DNA from: Bacillus mycoides
Lineage (GTDB): Bacteria > Bacillota > Bacilli > Bacillales > Bacillaceae_G
Assembly (NCBI RefSeq): GCF_018742245.1
Contig: NZ_CP036132.1
Span: 3,405,001-3,469,000, forward strand
Direction of reading: 5' to 3'
DNA length: 64,000 nucleotides
In this document: one piece after another, positions 37,779-48,198 of the stretch
How positions within the stretch are numbered: position 1 is the stretch's first letter
How the letters are laid out: every line of letters starts with the position of its first letter
Position numbers and translations under genes: made by a program
The notes under the pieces: generated by a model
What the model was told of the DNA's origin: nothing
Seen by the model: only the letters and a program-made list of their open reading frames with translations
Database searches by the model: none

Positions 37779-37782
37779 CCCT

Positions 37783-39054
37783 TTAAGAAATTGTTAATAG
37801 ATTTTTTTCAATTAACGCATCAATTGCAGAACAAATCGCAATTTTCACATGAGAATACGTCAATCCACCTTGTACGTATGCAACATATGGAGGACGAATC
37901 GGACCATCCGCAGATAATTCGATACTTGCGCCTTGAATAAATGTCCCAGCAGCCATAATTACATCATCTTCATATCCCGGCATATAGTTTGCATACGGAG
38001 TGAAATGAGAATTAATTGGAGATGCATATTGAATCGCTTGACAGAATGCAATCATACGATCTTTATCGTCAAATTGAACAGATTGAATTAAATCCGTTCT
38101 TGGTGCATTCCATGCCGGTGATGTATTCATCCCTAATTTCTCTAAAAATGCCGCCGTAAAAATAGCACCTTTCAGCGCTTGACCCGCAACATGCGGCGCT
38201 AAGAAGAAACCTTGATACATTTCTTGCAGACTGTATAAAGATGCCCCTGCTTCCGCACCAATCCCTGGAGATGTTAGACGATATGCACACGCTTCAACAT
38301 ACTGTTCTTTACCGACAATGTAACCACCCGTTTTAACAATTCCCCCGCCAGGATTCTTAATAAGAGAACCTGCCATTAAGTCCGCACCAACATGACATGG
38401 CTCGTTTTCTTCAATAAATTCGCCATAGCAGTTATCTACAAATACAATAACATCAGGTTTAATCTCTTTAACAAACGCAATCATCTCTTTAATTTGTGAA
38501 ACTGTAAACGACGGACGAGTAGCATATCCTTTTGAACGTTGAATACCAATCATCTTCGTGTTACTACGGATCGCAGCTGCAACAGCTTCAAAGTCCACAA
38601 ATCCCTCTTCAGTTAACGGAACTGCGTTATAACCAATATTATATTCTTTAAATGAGCCTACACCTTTTCCGCGCACACCAACGATTTCTTCTAACGTATC
38701 ATACGGTTTCCCCGTTATGTATAGTAACTCATCTCCCGGACGTAAAATACCAAATAAAGCTGTTGAAATTGCATGAGTACCCGAAATAATTTGAGGACGA
38801 ACAAGACCCGCTTCCGCTCCAAATACATCCGCATACACTTTCTCTAACGTGTCACGACCAATATCATCATACCCATAACCTGTCGTCGGAATAAAATGCG
38901 AATCACTAATTTTATGTTTACGAAAACTTTCTAGCACACGAAATTGATTACTCTCAATTACTTCATCCACACGTTTATGCACTTCTATAATTTGACTTTC
39001 TACTTCTTTTACGATTGGAGCAATTTTTTCTCCATTTTTCAAACGATCAAACAT
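37783..39054 (-). CDS. ynbB: PLP-dependent enzyme, YnbB/methionine gamma-lyase family
   Basis: 423 residues. A fold-type I PLP enzyme with [18 protein letters not shown] near residue 205 and a likely PLP lysine in [20 protein letters not shown] near 240. Members are labelled aluminium-resistance protein or methionine gamma-lyase family; the true reaction is unclear. It overlaps the hflX stop by 8 bases, and the order hflX-ynbB-glnR-glnA is as in B. subtilis. Confidence 0.88.
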   Translation of the reverse strand: MFDRLKNGEKIAPIVKEVESQIIEVHKRVDEVIESNQFRVLESFRKHKISDSHFIPTTGYGYDDIGRDTLEKVYADVFGAEAGLVRPQIISGTHAISTALFGILRPGDELLYITGKPYDTLEEIVGVRGKGVGSFKEYNIGYNAVPLTEEGFVDFEAVAAAIRSNTKMIGIQRSKGYATRPSFTVSQIKEMIAFVKEIKPDVIVFVDNCYGEFIEENEPCHVGADLMAGSLIKNPGGGIVKTGGYIVGKEQYVEACAYRLTSPGIGAEAGASLYSLQEMYQGFFLAPHVAGQALKGAIFTAAFLEKLGMNTSPAWNAPRTDLIQSVQFDDKDRMIAFCQAIQYASPINSHFTPYANYMPGYEDDVIMAAGTFIQGASIELSADGPIRPPYVAYVQGGLTYSHVKIAICSAIDALIEKNLLTIS

Positions 39055-40321
39055 TATTATTTTCTCCTTCTTCCACTAAAAATCTCTTTAATTGCCCATT
39101 AAGCGATGAATGAGCAAATATATATCCTGTACAATCATATACAAATTTATCTTCTAGAAACTCCATTTTAGTTAATAACGTTTCCGTCTTTAAAAGCGTT
39201 AACAACCTACCTTCACTCGGAGGAATTTCCACTTGATAATCATCCATTTCTTCCTTCATCTTCATTTCTATCGCTTCTTTTATACGCAGTAAATCACTTT
39301 CTTCAAAAGCACTAGTCATTAAGAAATCACTTTTCGGAAATGGAATGAAGTTTTGATGCAATTTATCTTTTTTATTATATAACGTAATAATAGGAATATG
39401 ATTAATTTCAAGGTCTGACAATAATTGTTTTACTGTCTGCTCATGCCCTACATAATTAGGATCTGCTGAATCAACAACATGTAAAATAACATCCGCTTCC
39501 CCAGCTTCTTCTAATGTAGATCGAAAAGCAGCGATTAGTGACGTAGGTAAATCTTGTATAAAACCAACCGTATCAGTCAAAAGCACTGTATAACCAGAAG
39601 GTAACGGCATTTTCCTTGTTGTCGGATCTAGCGTTGCAAACAATAAGTTTTCTTCAAACGTATCAGCTTCCGTTAATCTATTAAACAACGTAGATTTCCC
39701 TGCATTTGTATACCCAATTAACGAAATTTGAAATACTTTATTATCTTTCCTTCTCTCACGATATCTTTTCCGATGTTCTACAACAACCGCAAGTTGCTTC
39801 TTTATTTCATCAATACGTGATCGAATATGACGACGGTCCGTTTCGAGCTTCGTCTCTCCCGGCCCTCTCGTACCAATTCCACCACCAAGACGTGATAAAG
39901 ACAAACCTTGCCCCATAAGGCGCGGCATTGTATATTGCAACTGAGCTAACTCTACTTGAAGCTTACCCTCTCTCGATTTCGCACGTTGCGCAAAAATATC
40001 TAGTATTAACTGCGTTCGATCAATCACTCTCGCATCTAATACTGAAGATAAATTCCGAATTTGACTTGGTGTTAACTCATTATTAAAAACAATAACAGCC
40101 GGCTCTAACTCTTCCGTCATCGCAGCAAGCTCTTCTAGTTTACCTTTTCCTATATAAGTTGCAGGATGAAACTTCGGACGCTTTTGCGTCGTTGATACTA
40201 ACACTTCCGCTCGCGCAGTCTTTGCTAGCGATGCCAGTTCTTTCATGGAATGCATAAATTTTTCATCATCATCTTGCGACAATTGACAGCCAACTAATAT
40301 GACTTTTTCTTTTTCTCCCAT
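39047..40321 (-). CDS. hflX: Ribosome-associated GTPase HflX
   Basis: About 424 residues. The N-terminal domain has the glycine-rich [12 protein letters not shown] region and the [24 protein letters not shown] segment. The GTPase domain has G1 GYTNAGKST near residue 205, G3 DTVGF and G4 NKKD. It binds 50S subunits and helps split stalled ribosomes. It stands between the spoVK region and ynbB, as in B. subtilis (ynbA). Confidence 0.95.
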   Translation of the reverse strand: MGEKEKVILVGCQLSQDDDEKFMHSMKELASLAKTARAEVLVSTTQKRPKFHPATYIGKGKLEELAAMTEELEPAVIVFNNELTPSQIRNLSSVLDARVIDRTQLILDIFAQRAKSREGKLQVELAQLQYTMPRLMGQGLSLSRLGGGIGTRGPGETKLETDRRHIRSRIDEIKKQLAVVVEHRKRYRERRKDNKVFQISLIGYTNAGKSTLFNRLTEADTFEENLLFATLDPTTRKMPLPSGYTVLLTDTVGFIQDLPTSLIAAFRSTLEEAGEADVILHVVDSADPNYVGHEQTVKQLLSDLEINHIPIITLYNKKDKLHQNFIPFPKSDFLMTSAFEESDLLRIKEAIEMKMKEEMDDYQVEIPPSEGRLLTLLKTETLLTKMEFLEDKFVYDCTGYIFAHSSLNGQLKRFLVEEGENNNV

Positions 40322-40413
40322 CAAATATGTTCACTCATCCTTTTCGAAATTTAAACCTTCTAATATAATAGCAGAGGAAGCATATTTCATCTAGTTAGCG
40401 GGGGAGAAAATTC

Positions 40414-41037
40414 ATGGCATGGGAGATTTTTAGCATCATAGGCACAATCGCCTTCGCACTAAGCGGAGCCATTGTTGCAATGGAAGAAGATTATGATATT
40501 TTCGGGGTATATATTTTAGGAATGGCAACCGCATTTGGGGGAGGTGCCCTTCGTAATTTATTAATCGGTTATCCAATCGTCGCATTTTGGCAACAAGACA
40601 TGTTATTCCAAATCGCACTATTATCAATGACGATTATTTTTCTTTTTCCAAATAAATTAATTAGACATTGGAAAAAGTGGGAAAACATCACGGACGCCAT
40701 CGGTTTATCAGCATTCGCTGTACAAGGAGCACTATATGCTCAAAAACTAGATTTACCAATCAGCGCTACAATCGTAGCTGCTGTTTTAACAGGCATCGGC
40801 GGCGGTATTATTCGCGACCTTTTAGCTCGCAGAAAACCTCTTGTCCTTCGAGCTGACGTATATGCGTTTTGGACGATTTTAGCAGGGTTCTTAATTGGCG
40901 CTAAAATTATCGTTAGCGATTGGGCTCTATACACCTTATTCATTTTAATTGTTTGCTTCCGCATGATTTCTATTCATTACAAATGGCATTTACCGCATAG
41001 ACGTATTGATACAAAGGAACGTTCAATGCATAAATAG
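40414..41037 (+). CDS. Trimeric intracellular cation (TRIC) channel family protein
   Basis: 207 residues with seven predicted membrane helices. Two matching halves each carry a GGG-x-x-R-(N/D)-L-L motif: FGGGALRNLL near residue 50 and IGGGIIRDLL near 130. This is the former UPF0126 family; bacterial members form potassium-permeable trimers. It is the first plus-strand gene in the window and diverges from hflX. Confidence 0.88.
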   Translation: MAWEIFSIIGTIAFALSGAIVAMEEDYDIFGVYILGMATAFGGGALRNLLIGYPIVAFWQQDMLFQIALLSMTIIFLFPNKLIRHWKKWENITDAIGLSAFAVQGALYAQKLDLPISATIVAAVLTGIGGGIIRDLLARRKPLVLRADVYAFWTILAGFLIGAKIIVSDWALYTLFILIVCFRMISIHYKWHLPHRRIDTKERSMHK

Positions 41038-41043
41038 CGCTCT

Positions 41044-41080
41044 AACCTCTTTACATATCGTAAAGAGGTTTTTCTTTTCT
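41044..41080 (+). terminator. Terminator after the TRIC gene
   Basis: AACCTCTTTAC / GTAAAGAGGTT stem with a five-base loop, followed by TTTCTTTTCT on the plus strand. Confidence 0.8.
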
Positions 41081-41136
41081 AACGAGTTTTTCTTTACATA
41101 ATGTTCATACTAACTTTTAAAGCGAGGTGAATACAA

Positions 41137-41274
41137 ATGACAAACCATGTTAATAAAGGTGCTCAAAAAAGCTCAGTAGACCAAATTACACACGATCCTA
41201 ATTCAGCACACGAAAAAAGCGCTAAAATGGAACGCTTCCATAAATCTTACCAAGAAAAAGCGAAAAAAGAGTAA
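41137..41274 (+). CDS. Small hydrophilic protein, 45 aa
   Basis: Begins MTNHVNKGAQKSSVDQ and ends KSYQEKAKKE. It is highly charged, Lys-rich, with no hydrophobic segment, in the style of small acid-soluble or spore-associated Bacillus proteins. AGCGAGGTGAATACAA provides a ribosome site. It lies between the TRIC gene and spoVK. I do not recognise a named family. Confidence 0.65.
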   Translation: MTNHVNKGAQKSSVDQITHDPNSAHEKSAKMERFHKSYQEKAKKE

Positions 41275-41288
41275 CGTACTTATACATC

Positions 41289-41323
41289 AAAAAACAGACG
41301 CACAGTTTACGTACTGTGCGTCT
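41289..41323 (-). terminator. spoVK terminator overlapping its stop
   Basis: AGACGCACAGT / ACTGTGCGTCT perfect 11 bp stem on the minus strand with TGTTTTTTG after it. The spoVK stop codon falls inside the stem-loop. Confidence 0.8.
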
Positions 41324-42263
41324 CCTCTTCAAGCATCAAATCCATACTTGATATCCCAATTAAATCATATTTATCATACGTATCCTCTTGTAACAATCGC
41401 ATAGCTTGTGTTCGAATTGATTTTTCAACAATATTCCGTACGTATCGCCCATTACTAAACGATGTAATTTGTGACGAATACTTTACCGCGTGTAAATGGT
41501 CTCTAAATTTCCACTCTGCTTCTTTCGACAACTGATATTCACGTTCTTCATACATTCTCTTTCCAATTTCCAACAACTGATTTACCGAGTAATCCGCAAA
41601 TTCAATAATAAACGGAAAACGAGATTGTAATCCTGGGTTTAATGAAAGAAAATGATTCATCTCTCTTGAATATCCAGCTAAAATTAATACAAAACCGTGC
41701 TGCTTATCTTCCATATGCTTCACAAGTGTATCAATAGCTTCCTTCCCAAAATCCTTCTCTCCACCCCGCGCTAATGAATACGCCTCATCAATAAATAAAA
41801 TCCCTCCCATAGCCTTCTTTATTAAATCCCTTGTCTTTTGTGCTGTATGTCCGATATACTCACCTACAAGATCAGCACGTTCAGCTTCAACTAAATGCCC
41901 CTTCGATAAAATATTCATCTCAAACAACAATTTCCCTATCATTCTAGCAACGGTTGTCTTCCCAGTACCCGGATTCCCCCTAAATAACATGTGAAGCACT
42001 TGCTTCTCAGACTTCAATCCCACCTCTTGCCTTTTTTTATTTACATAAATCCAAGCATAAATTTCTTTTATTATCTTTTTTATATCATCCATCCCAACAA
42101 GTTTTCCCATCTCTTCTTCAATTCTCTGCAACATCTCATGTTTAGTAGTGGTTTCACTTGAAATTACCGTTTTATTTTCTGATGCCGGTAACGAAATTTT
42201 CTTTCGATGGTTTAATACAATATTAATTTGATTGTTATTTTTCTTACGCATCGATTGTTCCAT
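41307..42263 (-). CDS. spoVK: Stage V sporulation protein K-like AAA+ ATPase
   Basis: 318 residues, close to the usual SpoVK length. The AAA+ core has Walker A GNPGTGKTT near residue 95, LVEAERADLVGEYIGHTAQKTR, Walker B GGILFIDEAYSL and sensor/arginine finger LNPGLQSRFPF. CbxX/CfxQ-type ATPases of this family act as chaperones; SpoVK is needed for spore maturation in B. subtilis. GAGGTGATTGT precedes the ATG. The neighbourhood (hflX, hfq, miaA) agrees. Confidence 0.88.
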   Translation of the reverse strand: MEQSMRKKNNNQINIVLNHRKKISLPASENKTVISSETTTKHEMLQRIEEEMGKLVGMDDIKKIIKEIYAWIYVNKKRQEVGLKSEKQVLHMLFRGNPGTGKTTVARMIGKLLFEMNILSKGHLVEAERADLVGEYIGHTAQKTRDLIKKAMGGILFIDEAYSLARGGEKDFGKEAIDTLVKHMEDKQHGFVLILAGYSREMNHFLSLNPGLQSRFPFIIEFADYSVNQLLEIGKRMYEEREYQLSKEAEWKFRDHLHAVKYSSQITSFSNGRYVRNIVEKSIRTQAMRLLQEDTYDKYDLIGISSMDLMLEEETHST

Positions 42264-42376
42264 ACAATCACCTCATTTTATCCACTCACCAAATATTATT
42301 ATTCCAGTCCCTCTTGCAAATGCCTATTTTCAGAAAAGTTTGCTATAATATAAGAAATAATCAAGGTGGTGGGACT

Positions 42377-43339
42377 ATGGAAACAACGGAATTCCATGAT
42401 ACAATACAAGCCTTTTCTATTTTTTTATTGAATAAAGGCCGAAAGTCTTCAACCATTAAACGTTATGTTTATGACATTGAAGATTTTGGACATTGGTTAG
42501 AAAAAAACAAAAAGCTCCCTTCCAGTAATATATGGGCAACACTTTGTACAAAAGACTATGAAGATTACTTTTCAGACTTAAAAAAGAATCGACACTACTC
42601 TGAGAAAACAATGCATCGTGTATTTATTGTATTAAATAGAATGCATCATTTTCTTAACATTCCAAATCCATTAAAGAATATGGAAATTACTATTCAACCA
42701 AACCGCGCATTGCGTAATGAAGATTTCATTTCATCCGATGAAGAAAAAAGATTAAAGCATATAGTCACTTCATTAGAAGGACTTTCAGAAAAACAACGTC
42801 CTGTTCGTCCGTTATTAATGGATCGTAATATTGCCATTTTAAGTCTATTAATCGACTACGGACTATCCTTACAAGAACTTACAGCATTAACTATGCATCA
42901 CGTTCATTTTGAAACTAATACACTTTCTATTCCAGCAACCGCAGGAGTAGAAAGAACAATCCCCTTAGCAACCGAAGACAAAAAACAACTGTACACATAT
43001 TATAAAAGTATTCCAGAACCAGTTCGTCCTAAATACCATAGTAATGACCCGTTGTTTGTTGCATTCGATTTTAACCGCGGAACATACAGATGGGTATATG
43101 AAAACGACGCACCAAAAGCACTAACAGAAATCGCTATTCAAAAAATGATCCGACTTGAAGTAGCAAGAGCGAATTTACGTAAAGGCATTTCTGGACAGCA
43201 TTTCCGGAACACGTTTATTTTACGCCTAATAAAAAAACAAACCCCAGAGCCAGAGATCATAAAATTAGTTGGCTTCAAATCAAAAATTTCACTAAAACGG
43301 TATTATCAATATGCTGAAAATAAAAAAAACGCCCTATAA
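42377..43339 (+). CDS. Tyrosine-recombinase-fold protein with degraded active site
   Basis: About 320 residues. The N-terminal SAM-like DNA-binding domain (FSIFLLNKGRKSSTIKRYVYDIEDFGHWLEK) and the C-terminal catalytic fold are recognisable. The active site is not intact: the first Arg is Ser (DYGLSLQELTAL), the Lys of the GKG hairpin is Thr (PATAGVER), HxxR reads QHFR and the next His is Phe (VGFKSKIS). The nucleophile region RYYQY remains. It has no neighbouring att site or phage genes and may be a domesticated DNA-binding protein. The ATG at 42377 has AAGGTGGTGG. Confidence 0.8.
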   Translation: METTEFHDTIQAFSIFLLNKGRKSSTIKRYVYDIEDFGHWLEKNKKLPSSNIWATLCTKDYEDYFSDLKKNRHYSEKTMHRVFIVLNRMHHFLNIPNPLKNMEITIQPNRALRNEDFISSDEEKRLKHIVTSLEGLSEKQRPVRPLLMDRNIAILSLLIDYGLSLQELTALTMHHVHFETNTLSIPATAGVERTIPLATEDKKQLYTYYKSIPEPVRPKYHSNDPLFVAFDFNRGTYRWVYENDAPKALTEIAIQKMIRLEVARANLRKGISGQHFRNTFILRLIKKQTPEPEIIKLVGFKSKISLKRYYQYAENKKNAL

Positions 43340-43352
43340 TAAGGCGTTTTTT
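43325..43352 (+). terminator. Terminator after the recombinase-like gene
   Basis: ACGCC / GGCGT stem inside an A-run and T-run (AAAAACGCC and GGCGTTTTTTT), overlapping the stop codon. Confidence 0.65.
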
Positions 43353-43455
43353 TATTTTTTTCTCGAAACAATACATTTCACTATGACCATTTAACTACTC
43401 CCTGCATCTACTATGATGAGTTTCGTTCACATTCTTATTAGAAAGGAGAGATTTA

Positions 43456-45423
43456 ATGTCTCGCTTTAACGACAATCAAAATAAATACTCCAATCCATGC
43501 TTTCCAACTAGCGCTGGACGCATTCCAACTACCCCAACGATTCCAATTACTAAAGCGCAAATTAGAACATTCCGCGCAATCATTAACGATTTAATAAAAA
43601 TAATCCCTAAACTTTTCGCCAATCCATCTCCCAAAAACATAGAGGATCTAATAGATACATTGCACCTACTAAGCAAATTCATTTGTTCACTAGACACTAC
43701 TTCCGCTCTGAAAGCGCAAGGATTAGCCATCATTAAAAACTTAATAACTATATTAAAAAATCCAACATTTGTAGCAAGCGCTGTATTTATTGAACTTCAA
43801 AACCTAATTAATTATATACTATACATTACAAAGCTATTCCGAATTGACCCTTGTACACTCCAAGAACTCCTTAAATTAATTGCAGAGTTACAAACTACTC
43901 TAGTTAATTCAGCTTCGTTCGGCAGAGGACCTACTGGACCTACTGGACCTACTGGACCTCAAGGTAATACGGGCGCTACTGGTTCCACTGGTCCTCAAGG
44001 TGTTCAAGGTAACACGGGTGCTACTGGACCTCAAGGCGTTCAAGGTAACACAGGTGCTACTGGTTCCACTGGTCCTAGAGGTAACACAGGCGCTACTGGT
44101 TCCACTGGTCCTAGAGGTAACACAGGCGCTACTGGTTCCACTGGTCCTAGAGGTAACACAGGCGCTACTGGTTCCACTGGTCCTCAAGGCGTTCAAGGTA
44201 ACACAGGTGCTACTGGTTCCACTGGTCCTCAAGGTGCGCAAGGTAACACAGGTGCTACTGGTTCCACTGGTCCTAGAGGTAACACAGGCGCTACTGGTTC
44301 CACTGGTCCTAGAGGTAACACGGGCGCTACTGGTTCCACTGGACCTCAAGGTGTTCAAGGTAACACAGGTGCTACTGGTTCCACTGGTCCTCAAGGTGTT
44401 CAAGGTAACACAGGTGCTACTGGTTCCACTGGCCCTCAAGGTGTTCAAGGTAACACGGGCGCTACTGGTTCCACTGGTCCTCAAGGTGCTCAAGGTAACA
44501 CGGGTGCTACTGGTTCCACTGGTCCTCAAGGTGTTCAAGGTAACACGGGTGCTACTGGACCTCAAGGTGTTCAAGGTAACACGGGTGCTACTGGACCTCA
44601 AGGTGTTCAAGGTAACACGGGTGCTACTGGACCTCAAGGTGCTCAAGGTAACACGGGTGCTACCGGACCTCAAGGTGCTCAAGGTAACACAGGTGCTACT
44701 GGTTCCACTGGTCCTCAAGGTGTTCAAGGTAACACGGGTGCCACTGGTTCCACTGGTCCTCAAGGTGTTCAAGGTAACACGGGTGCCACTGGTTCCACTG
44801 GTCCTCAAGGTGTTCAAGGTAACACAGGTGCTACTGGTTCCACTGGACCTCAAGGTGTTCAAGGTAACACGGGTGCCACTGGTTCCACTGGACCTCAAGG
44901 TGCTCAAGGTAACACGGGTGCTACCGGACCTCAAGGTGCTCAAGGTAACACGGGTGCTACTGGACCTCAAGGTGTTCAAGGACCAACGGGTGCTACTGGT
45001 ATAGGAGTTACCGGACCTACTGGACCTAGCTTCCCAGTAGCGACAATCGTTGTAACAAACAACATCCAACAAACTGTACTCCAATTTAACAACTTCATTT
45101 TTCATACAGTATTTAACGCAAACAATATTATCTTCAACGGCACAGATACAGTTACTGTTATCAACGCTGGTATTTATGTAATTAGCGTATCCATCTCTAC
45201 AACTGCACCAGGATGTGCTCCGCTCGGAGTAGGAATTTCAATAAATGGAGCAGTCGCAATTGACAACTTCTCTTCAAATCTAATAGGCGACTCACTTTCA
45301 TTTACTACAATTGAAACGTTAGCAGCTAGCACAAATATTTCTGTCAAATCTACCCTTAGCGAAATTACAATTCCCGAAACAGGCAACACTAACATCCGAC
45401 TTACTGTATTTAGAATCGCTTAA
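43456..45423 (+). CDS. BclA-type collagen-like exosporium glycoprotein
   Basis: 655 residues in three parts. Residues 1-155 are a helical N-terminal domain ([29 protein letters not shown]) without a signal peptide. Residues 156 to about 525 are uninterrupted Gly-X-Y collagen repeats, rich in [19 protein letters not shown] and GSTG units, with many Thr as possible glycan sites. The C-terminal 130 residues ([11 protein letters not shown] to RLTVFRIA) are a TNF-like BclA_C trimer domain. Such proteins form the hair-like nap of spores. The location beside hfq suggests the group's BclE-type gene, but I cannot confirm the name. Strong GAAAGGAGAG site. Confidence 0.9.
   Translation: MSRFNDNQNKYSNPCFPTSAGRIPTTPTIPITKAQIRTFRAIINDLIKIIPKLFANPSPKNIEDLIDTLHLLSKFICSLDTTSALKAQGLAIIKNLITILKNPTFVASAVFIELQNLINYILYITKLFRIDPCTLQELLKLIAELQTTLVNSASFGRGPTGPTGPTGPQGNTGATGSTGPQGVQGNTGATGPQGVQGNTGATGSTGPRGNTGATGSTGPRGNTGATGSTGPRGNTGATGSTGPQGVQGNTGATGSTGPQGAQGNTGATGSTGPRGNTGATGSTGPRGNTGATGSTGPQGVQGNTGATGSTGPQGVQGNTGATGSTGPQGVQGNTGATGSTGPQGAQGNTGATGSTGPQGVQGNTGATGPQGVQGNTGATGPQGVQGNTGATGPQGAQGNTGATGPQGAQGNTGATGSTGPQGVQGNTGATGSTGPQGVQGNTGATGSTGPQGVQGNTGATGSTGPQGVQGNTGATGSTGPQGAQGNTGATGPQGAQGNTGATGPQGVQGPTGATGIGVTGPTGPSFPVATIVVTNNIQQTVLQFNNFIFHTVFNANNIIFNGTDTVTVINAGIYVISVSISTTAPGCAPLGVGISINGAVAIDNFSSNLIGDSLSFTTIETLAASTNISVKSTLSEITIPETGNTNIRLTVFRIA
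43921..45021 (+). repeat. Collagen-coding tandem repeat tract
   Basis: About 1.1 kb made from short modules such as GGTCCTCAAGGTGTTCAA and GGTAACACGGGTGCTACT, shuffled in 18- to 45-base units and all in frame. Third-position changes (acg/aca, ggc/ggt) show recombination between near-identical units. Such tracts vary in length between strains, and assembly of this region should be treated with care. Confidence 0.95.
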
Positions 45424-45451
45424 ATTTCACTATTTATTGTTTATGACAAAT

Positions 45452-45485
45452 AAAAAAAAGAGCGAGAAACTCGCTCTTTTTTTGT
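45452..45485. terminator. Bidirectional terminator between the collagen gene and hfq
   Basis: AGAGCGAG-AAA-CTCGCTCT with A8 before and T8 after, serving both converging genes. Confidence 0.92.
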
Positions 45486-45504
45486 TATGTACAATAATTC
45501 ATTA

Positions 45505-45729
45505 CTACTCTAATTCAATCGAAACATTTTTTTGTGGTACAAATGTAGAAATTGCATGTTTATAAATAAGCTGTTGCTTACCTTCTGTTTCCAGCAGGAC
45601 TGTAAAATTATCAAATCCTTTAATTAATCCACGAAGCTGGAAACCATTTAATAAGTACAGCGTAACGAACGTATTCTCTTTACGGAGTTGATTTAAAAAC
45701 TGATCTTGAATATTGATTGATTGCTTCAT
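45505..45729 (-). CDS. hfq: RNA chaperone Hfq
   Basis: 74 residues. The Sm1 motif ([21 protein letters not shown]) and Sm2 motif ([14 protein letters not shown]) are complete. Hfq forms a hexamer ring that binds small RNAs and mRNAs. It lies 21 bases downstream of miaA, as in most Bacillus genomes, and has an AAGAGGAGGATTCGAC site. Confidence 0.97.
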
Positions 45730-45750
45730 GTCGAATCCTCCTCTTTTTCT

Positions 45751-46704
45751 CTACTTACTATTATTCGACTTTAGTTGTAGCTTTCCTTCTATGTATCGTA
45801 AAATTTCTGACGTTTTTTCACCATCAGTAACATCGAACCACGCGACATCCATCTTATTACGGAACCACGTTAATTGACGTTTTGCATAACGGCGTGAATT
45901 CGTCTTTAATTGTGATACCGCTTCTTCTAAAGATACACGATTCTCAAAATAATCATATATCTCTTTATAACCAATCGCTTGAATAGATTGACAATCTCGC
46001 ACTCCTCTTTCATGTAGACCTTTTACTTCTTCTAATAAACCTTGTTCAATCATTAGGTTAACACGTAAGTTAATGCGATCGTATAGCATTTCTCGATCCA
46101 TTGTCAAGCCAACTAATGAAACATCGTACAGTAACTCACTTTCTTGTTTTTCGAGCTGGTTACTCATTTTTTCACCCGTCGTGTGAAAAATTTCTAACGC
46201 CCGAATAACACGCCTTACATTATTGGCATGAATACGCTCCGCACTTTCTGGATCTACTTCTTGCAACTTTTTATGTATATATTCCACACCGCGTTCTAAT
46301 GCTAATTTTCCCATCTGTTCTCGGTATGTAGCGTCCCCAGCCTCATCTGTAAACTGGTAATCGAATAGAACAGATTGTATATAGAGACCGGTTCCACCAA
46401 CAATAATTGGTAATTTCCCGCGCTCAGTAATTTCTCGAATGCACTTACGGACACGTTCTTGAAATTCCGCCACAGAAAATGAATCTTCCGGATCTTTTAT
46501 ATCAATCATATAATGCGGAATTCCGTCCATCTCATCTGTCGTCACCTTTGCAGTCCCGATATCCATCGTACGATAAATTTGCATGGAATCACCACTAATA
46601 ATCTCACCATTCAACGCTTTTGCAAGATCGATACTTAATTTCGTCTTCCCGACAGCAGTTGGCCCAATGATGACAGCAACTTTTTCACGTTGCACTTCTC
46701 CCAT
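45751..46704 (-). CDS. miaA: tRNA dimethylallyltransferase
   Basis: 317 residues. It adds a dimethylallyl group to A37 of tRNAs that read UNN codons. P-loop GPTAVGKT near residue 14, SGDSMQIYRTMDIGTAK and GGTGLYIQSVLFDYQF are diagnostic. I start at MGEVQREKV; an upstream ATG three codons before is possible. It is co-transcribed with hfq. Confidence 0.96.
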   Translation of the reverse strand: MGEVQREKVAVIIGPTAVGKTKLSIDLAKALNGEIISGDSMQIYRTMDIGTAKVTTDEMDGIPHYMIDIKDPEDSFSVAEFQERVRKCIREITERGKLPIIVGGTGLYIQSVLFDYQFTDEAGDATYREQMGKLALERGVEYIHKKLQEVDPESAERIHANNVRRVIRALEIFHTTGEKMSNQLEKQESELLYDVSLVGLTMDREMLYDRINLRVNLMIEQGLLEEVKGLHERGVRDCQSIQAIGYKEIYDYFENRVSLEEAVSQLKTNSRRYAKRQLTWFRNKMDVAWFDVTDGEKTSEILRYIEGKLQLKSNNSK

Positions 46705-46881
46705 ATCATTCAACTCTCTTTATGTAATATACTCCATCTATTGATTATACCCAATCTTACCAATTTTAACGGCATGATTGCAAGTTCTTTGAATCTAGTA
46801 CATGAAATTATACATAAAAAAAGAGCATAGCTTGTCCAATTCTGCATATACATGATAAAAAATAGCTCGGGAGAGGGTGCA

Positions 46882-47133
46882 GTGACTATGAAACAAGCGA
46901 CTATCGATTTTCCATTATTAATAAAAGACCTTATTTTAGCTACCGCTACAAAAGAACAAAATTGTTCACAAGAAGAATTATATTTCGCACTAAATTGTTT
47001 ACTACGTTCCTTTCATTCTACTCTTCAAGAAACAGCGTTACATCCAGAAAATAAAAATACAGAGTATATGCAAACTCAATTTTGCACCGCGTATAAAATT
47101 ATTACAGGTAAAACAATTTACCCTTTTCAATAA
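46882..47133 (+). CDS. Hypothetical small protein, about 83 aa
   Basis: Starts at GTG 46882 (VTMKQATIDFPLL) or ATG 46888. GGAGAGGG is better placed for the GTG. It is soluble with mixed helix-forming sequence (KEQNCSQEELYFALNCLLRSFHSTL) and three cysteines. It diverges from miaA and is followed by a bidirectional terminator. No family recognised. Confidence 0.6.
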   Translation: MTMKQATIDFPLLIKDLILATATKEQNCSQEELYFALNCLLRSFHSTLQETALHPENKNTEYMQTQFCTAYKIITGKTIYPFQ

Positions 47134-47142
47134 TTCTTATAT

Positions 47143-47190
47143 AAAAAAAGCGGCCGCTTAGACATTTTCAAGCAGCCGTTTTTTATTTTA
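47143..47190. terminator. Bidirectional terminator before the EntD-type gene
   Basis: CGGCCGCTT pairs with AAGCAGCCG (9 bp, one G-U) between A-rich and T-rich flanks, serving the small plus-strand gene and the minus-strand secreted-protein gene. Confidence 0.8.
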
Positions 47191-47195
47191 ATAAA

Positions 47196-48164
47196 TTATT
47201 TTATAACTTTCACTTTAACGGATTTACGACCCCAACTATCAGCAGTGCCATCTGACCCAACTAAAACGTCAATACGGTTTCCTTTAATCGCGCCACCAGT
47301 ATCTCCAGCAATTGCTTCTCCATATCCCTCCACCCACACTTTTGATCCAAGAGGAATTACTTTCGGATCAACAGCAATAACCTTCATATTTGGATTCGCT
47401 GTTAAATCATGCCCCATCGCAGTTAACACACGACCACCATATGTGCCATTTTCACTCGGATTGGCTGTGTAAGCTGTCGCTTCTACTGTTATTTCACGGC
47501 CACCAGCAGGTGCACTTGTTTCAGTAGATTTCGCCACTGGCTTAGCTGCTGGCTTAGCTTGTGCTACTGGTTTACTTGATGCTCCACTTTTAACAGATTC
47601 TTTTCCGTTAACTGCCGTATCATTTTTAGCCGGAGTTTTCTCCTTAACTGATGTATCATTTTTAACCGCCGTTTTCTCCTTAGTTGGCGCTTCATCTTGA
47701 GCTGGAACTTCTTTTCTTTCAATAACAGGTGCTGTACCTGTTAAAAATGGTACGTGAACATACGCCGCTTTCCCACCATATTCGAATTGTAACCATTCGT
47801 TTTGTACTTGATTTGTCGTTTCAATCAAGTCATCTTTTTTAAGCGTGCCAAGAATTTCTGAATCAGTATTCGCTCCAGCACGAACGTTTAATACGTTTGC
47901 TGTTACATAATAAGAACTTTTCGTAAACTCAGCACTTACAAACGCTTCTTTGCCATCTAATTTAATTTTGGACCATCCGTTTTCTGTATTTATAACATCT
48001 AATTTATTTCCACTTAACATTTTACCTACAAGATTTGATTCTACAGTTGGGTTTTCTCTAACGTTTAATACATCTGTCGTTACAATCGTTTCCGCTTTAG
48101 CAGAACCTGCAAAAATCCCAAGACCAAAAACTGCTGCTGTTGCTATACCTAATAATTTTTTCAT
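47196..48164 (-). CDS. entD: Secreted SH3 and 3D domain cell-wall protein (EntD-type)
   Basis: 322 residues. A signal peptide (MKKLLGIATAAVFGLGIFAGSAKA) is followed by two bacterial SH3 domains (VLNVREN..LVGKMLSG and VLNVRAGANTDSEILGTL), a Lys/Thr/Pro-rich linker and a C-terminal 3D domain (VEATAYTANPSENG, PKVIPLGSKVWVEG, IAGDTGGAIKGNRID). The 3D domain resembles lytic enzyme cores with three conserved aspartates. In B. cereus proteins of this plan are called EntA-EntD; the position matches EntD as I recall. GGAGG precedes the ATG at 48164. Confidence 0.85.
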   Translation of the reverse strand: MKKLLGIATAAVFGLGIFAGSAKAETIVTTDVLNVRENPTVESNLVGKMLSGNKLDVINTENGWSKIKLDGKEAFVSAEFTKSSYYVTANVLNVRAGANTDSEILGTLKKDDLIETTNQVQNEWLQFEYGGKAAYVHVPFLTGTAPVIERKEVPAQDEAPTKEKTAVKNDTSVKEKTPAKNDTAVNGKESVKSGASSKPVAQAKPAAKPVAKSTETSAPAGGREITVEATAYTANPSENGTYGGRVLTAMGHDLTANPNMKVIAVDPKVIPLGSKVWVEGYGEAIAGDTGGAIKGNRIDVLVGSDGTADSWGRKSVKVKVIK

Positions 48165-48198
48165 GAATAGCCTCCATTTGCTTTGTTTTCGTGTTCTC

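Noticed and set aside
44000..45004. 334-residue second plus-strand frame
   Set aside because: Frame-shifted reading of the same repeats; no independent start or domain.
43921..45021. CRISPR-like regular repeats
   Set aside because: Repeats are coding Gly-X-Y units without unique spacers.
43909..45105. 398-residue minus-strand frame across the collagen tract
   Set aside because: It is the complement of Gly-X-Y repeats, with low-complexity Ser/Thr/Arg sequence and no ribosome site.
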